Below are positions 63,153 to 64,000 of a DNA stretch of 64,000 nucleotides, in pieces. Numbering within the stretch: position 1 is the first letter of the stretch; each line of letters starts with the position of its first letter. Below the pieces are notes generated by a model, which was not told the origin of the DNA, searched no databases, and saw nothing but the letters and a program-made list of their open reading frames with translations. A program made the position numbers and the translations under genes. The stretch lies in assembly GCF_037975245.1 (NCBI RefSeq), contig NC_092575.1, positions 6,786,001 to 6,850,000 of the forward strand, read 5' to 3'. Origin of the DNA: Apostichopus japonicus. Its lineage: Eukaryota > Echinodermata > Holothuroidea > Aspidochirotida > Stichopodidae.

Positions 63153-64000
63153 CATGGTTACATGATCTCAGCATTGTGTGAGTGTGTATAGATACATCCC
63201 GTGTCCTCACATCAATCATTCATTGCCTATTTCACGGATGTCTGCGTTCCTGCAAAAGAAGATGTTCGGTCAAAATGGGGATAGTTTTCGTAACGTTTTC
63301 TGTGAATTGTGGTAGCATGGTGGAAGGGGTGGGAGGGGTGGGAGGGATGGGAGGGGTGAGAGGGGTGAAGGGGAAACGGGTGGGAGAAGGGTTATCTAAC
63401 ATTCGTGGTGACATGATCGCATCATTTTGTGAGTGTTGTATAGATACATCCCGTGTCCTCACATCAATCATTCGTTGACTGTTTCACGATTGTCTGCGTT
63501 CCTGCAAAAGAAGATGTTCGGTCAAAATGGGGGGATAGTCTCGTAACGTTTTCAGTGAATGTACCAGAATGGTGGGAGGGGTGGGAGGGGTGAAGGGGAA
63601 AGGGGTGGGAGAAGGGTTATCTAACATTCGTGGTGACATGATCTCATCATTGTGTGAGTGTGTATTTATACATTCCGTGTCCTCAAATCAATCATTCGTT
63701 GACTGTTTCACGGATGTCTGCGCGCCTGCAACAGTAGATGTGTCGGTTAGGCTGGATTGTCTGAAACAAGAAACATTATGATATATTAGAATGATGGGAA
63801 GGGTGCGGATTGGGGAGGGGGTGGGGGGGGGGTTAGAGGAAATCCAACACTCCGTGGTTAAATGGTATTAACATTGTGTGAATGTTTATACTTCATGTGT
63901 CCATACATAATTTATCACTTCGTTGATTGTTTTACGAATGTCTGTGCCTAGGGAAGATGTTTGGTCAATTAGATAATGCCTTCGCTAGACTTGCAGAAAT
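63153..64000. repeat. ~220-255-bp tandem satellite, four copies, open at window end
   Basis: Copies begin near 63156, 63411, 63638 and 63855. Each runs ACATGATCTCA, TTGTGTGAGTGTGTAT, ATACATCCCGTGTCCTCA, ATCAATCATTCGTTGACTGT, TTCACGGATGTCTGCG, GAAGATGTTCGGTCAA, then a G-rich part (GGTGGGAGGGG repeats) and GGTTATCTAACATTCGTGG. The G-rich part differs in length between copies and accounts for most of the period difference. The last copy runs towards the window edge, so the array may continue beyond it. Confidence 0.9.

Overview
This is eukaryotic nuclear DNA, not bacterial or viral. It is AT-rich, has long introns with GT..AG boundaries, and is crowded with (AT)n, tetranucleotide and minisatellite arrays, long G or C homopolymer tracts, and transposon remnants (hAT-type MITEs, a tRNA-derived SINE, a LINE tail). 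The one recognisable gene is a motile-cilium gene, so the source is a metazoan. The mixture of repeats and the protein sequence suggest a marine deuterostome invertebrate, perhaps an echinoderm; that placement is inference and weak.

4.4-17.5 kb, + strand: the last four exons of CFAP251 (WDR66), encoding about 232 C-terminal residues. All four exons join in frame at canonical splice sites and end in a stop codon followed by a polyadenylation signal. The N-terminal WD40 part must lie upstream of the window. CFAP251 is a subunit of the calmodulin- and spoke-associated complex at the base of radial spokes in motile cilia. The introns hold an hAT MITE with intact 8-bp target duplications (7.2 kb), a duplicated G-rich block (8.6 kb), two abutting minisatellites (11.2-12.1 kb), a long AT tract (13.9 kb) and a tandem array at 15.2-16.2 kb. 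The units of that last array contain the gene's own 3' splice site plus the first ~32 bases of the next exon, so intron 2 carries a series of decoy acceptors. This is the most interesting feature of the window.

17.5-64 kb: no protein-coding gene that I can support. It holds a degraded hAT element, an inverted minisatellite at 18.6-19.8 kb able to form a large hairpin, a 60-bp minisatellite (26 kb), a weak candidate promoter and first exon (27.9-28.5 kb), two opposed copies of one tRNA-derived SINE (35.5 and 41.4 kb), a GC-rich hAT MITE (36.3 kb), a ~0.9-kb segmental tandem duplication (37.0-38.8 kb), a 5'-truncated LINE end with poly(A) (45.7-46.05 kb, - strand), a U2 snRNA 5' fragment (49.04 kb), an uninterrupted ~106-unit tetranucleotide array (55.7 kb), a cluster of CRE and CACGTG motifs (58.2-58.7 kb) and a ~230-250-bp satellite running to the window end. 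Perfect TGACGTCA palindromes recur at least 13 times across 22-62 kb, more than base composition predicts.

No operon, CRISPR array, rRNA or intact tRNA gene was seen. Open frames outside CFAP251 look like chance or repeat-driven frames.
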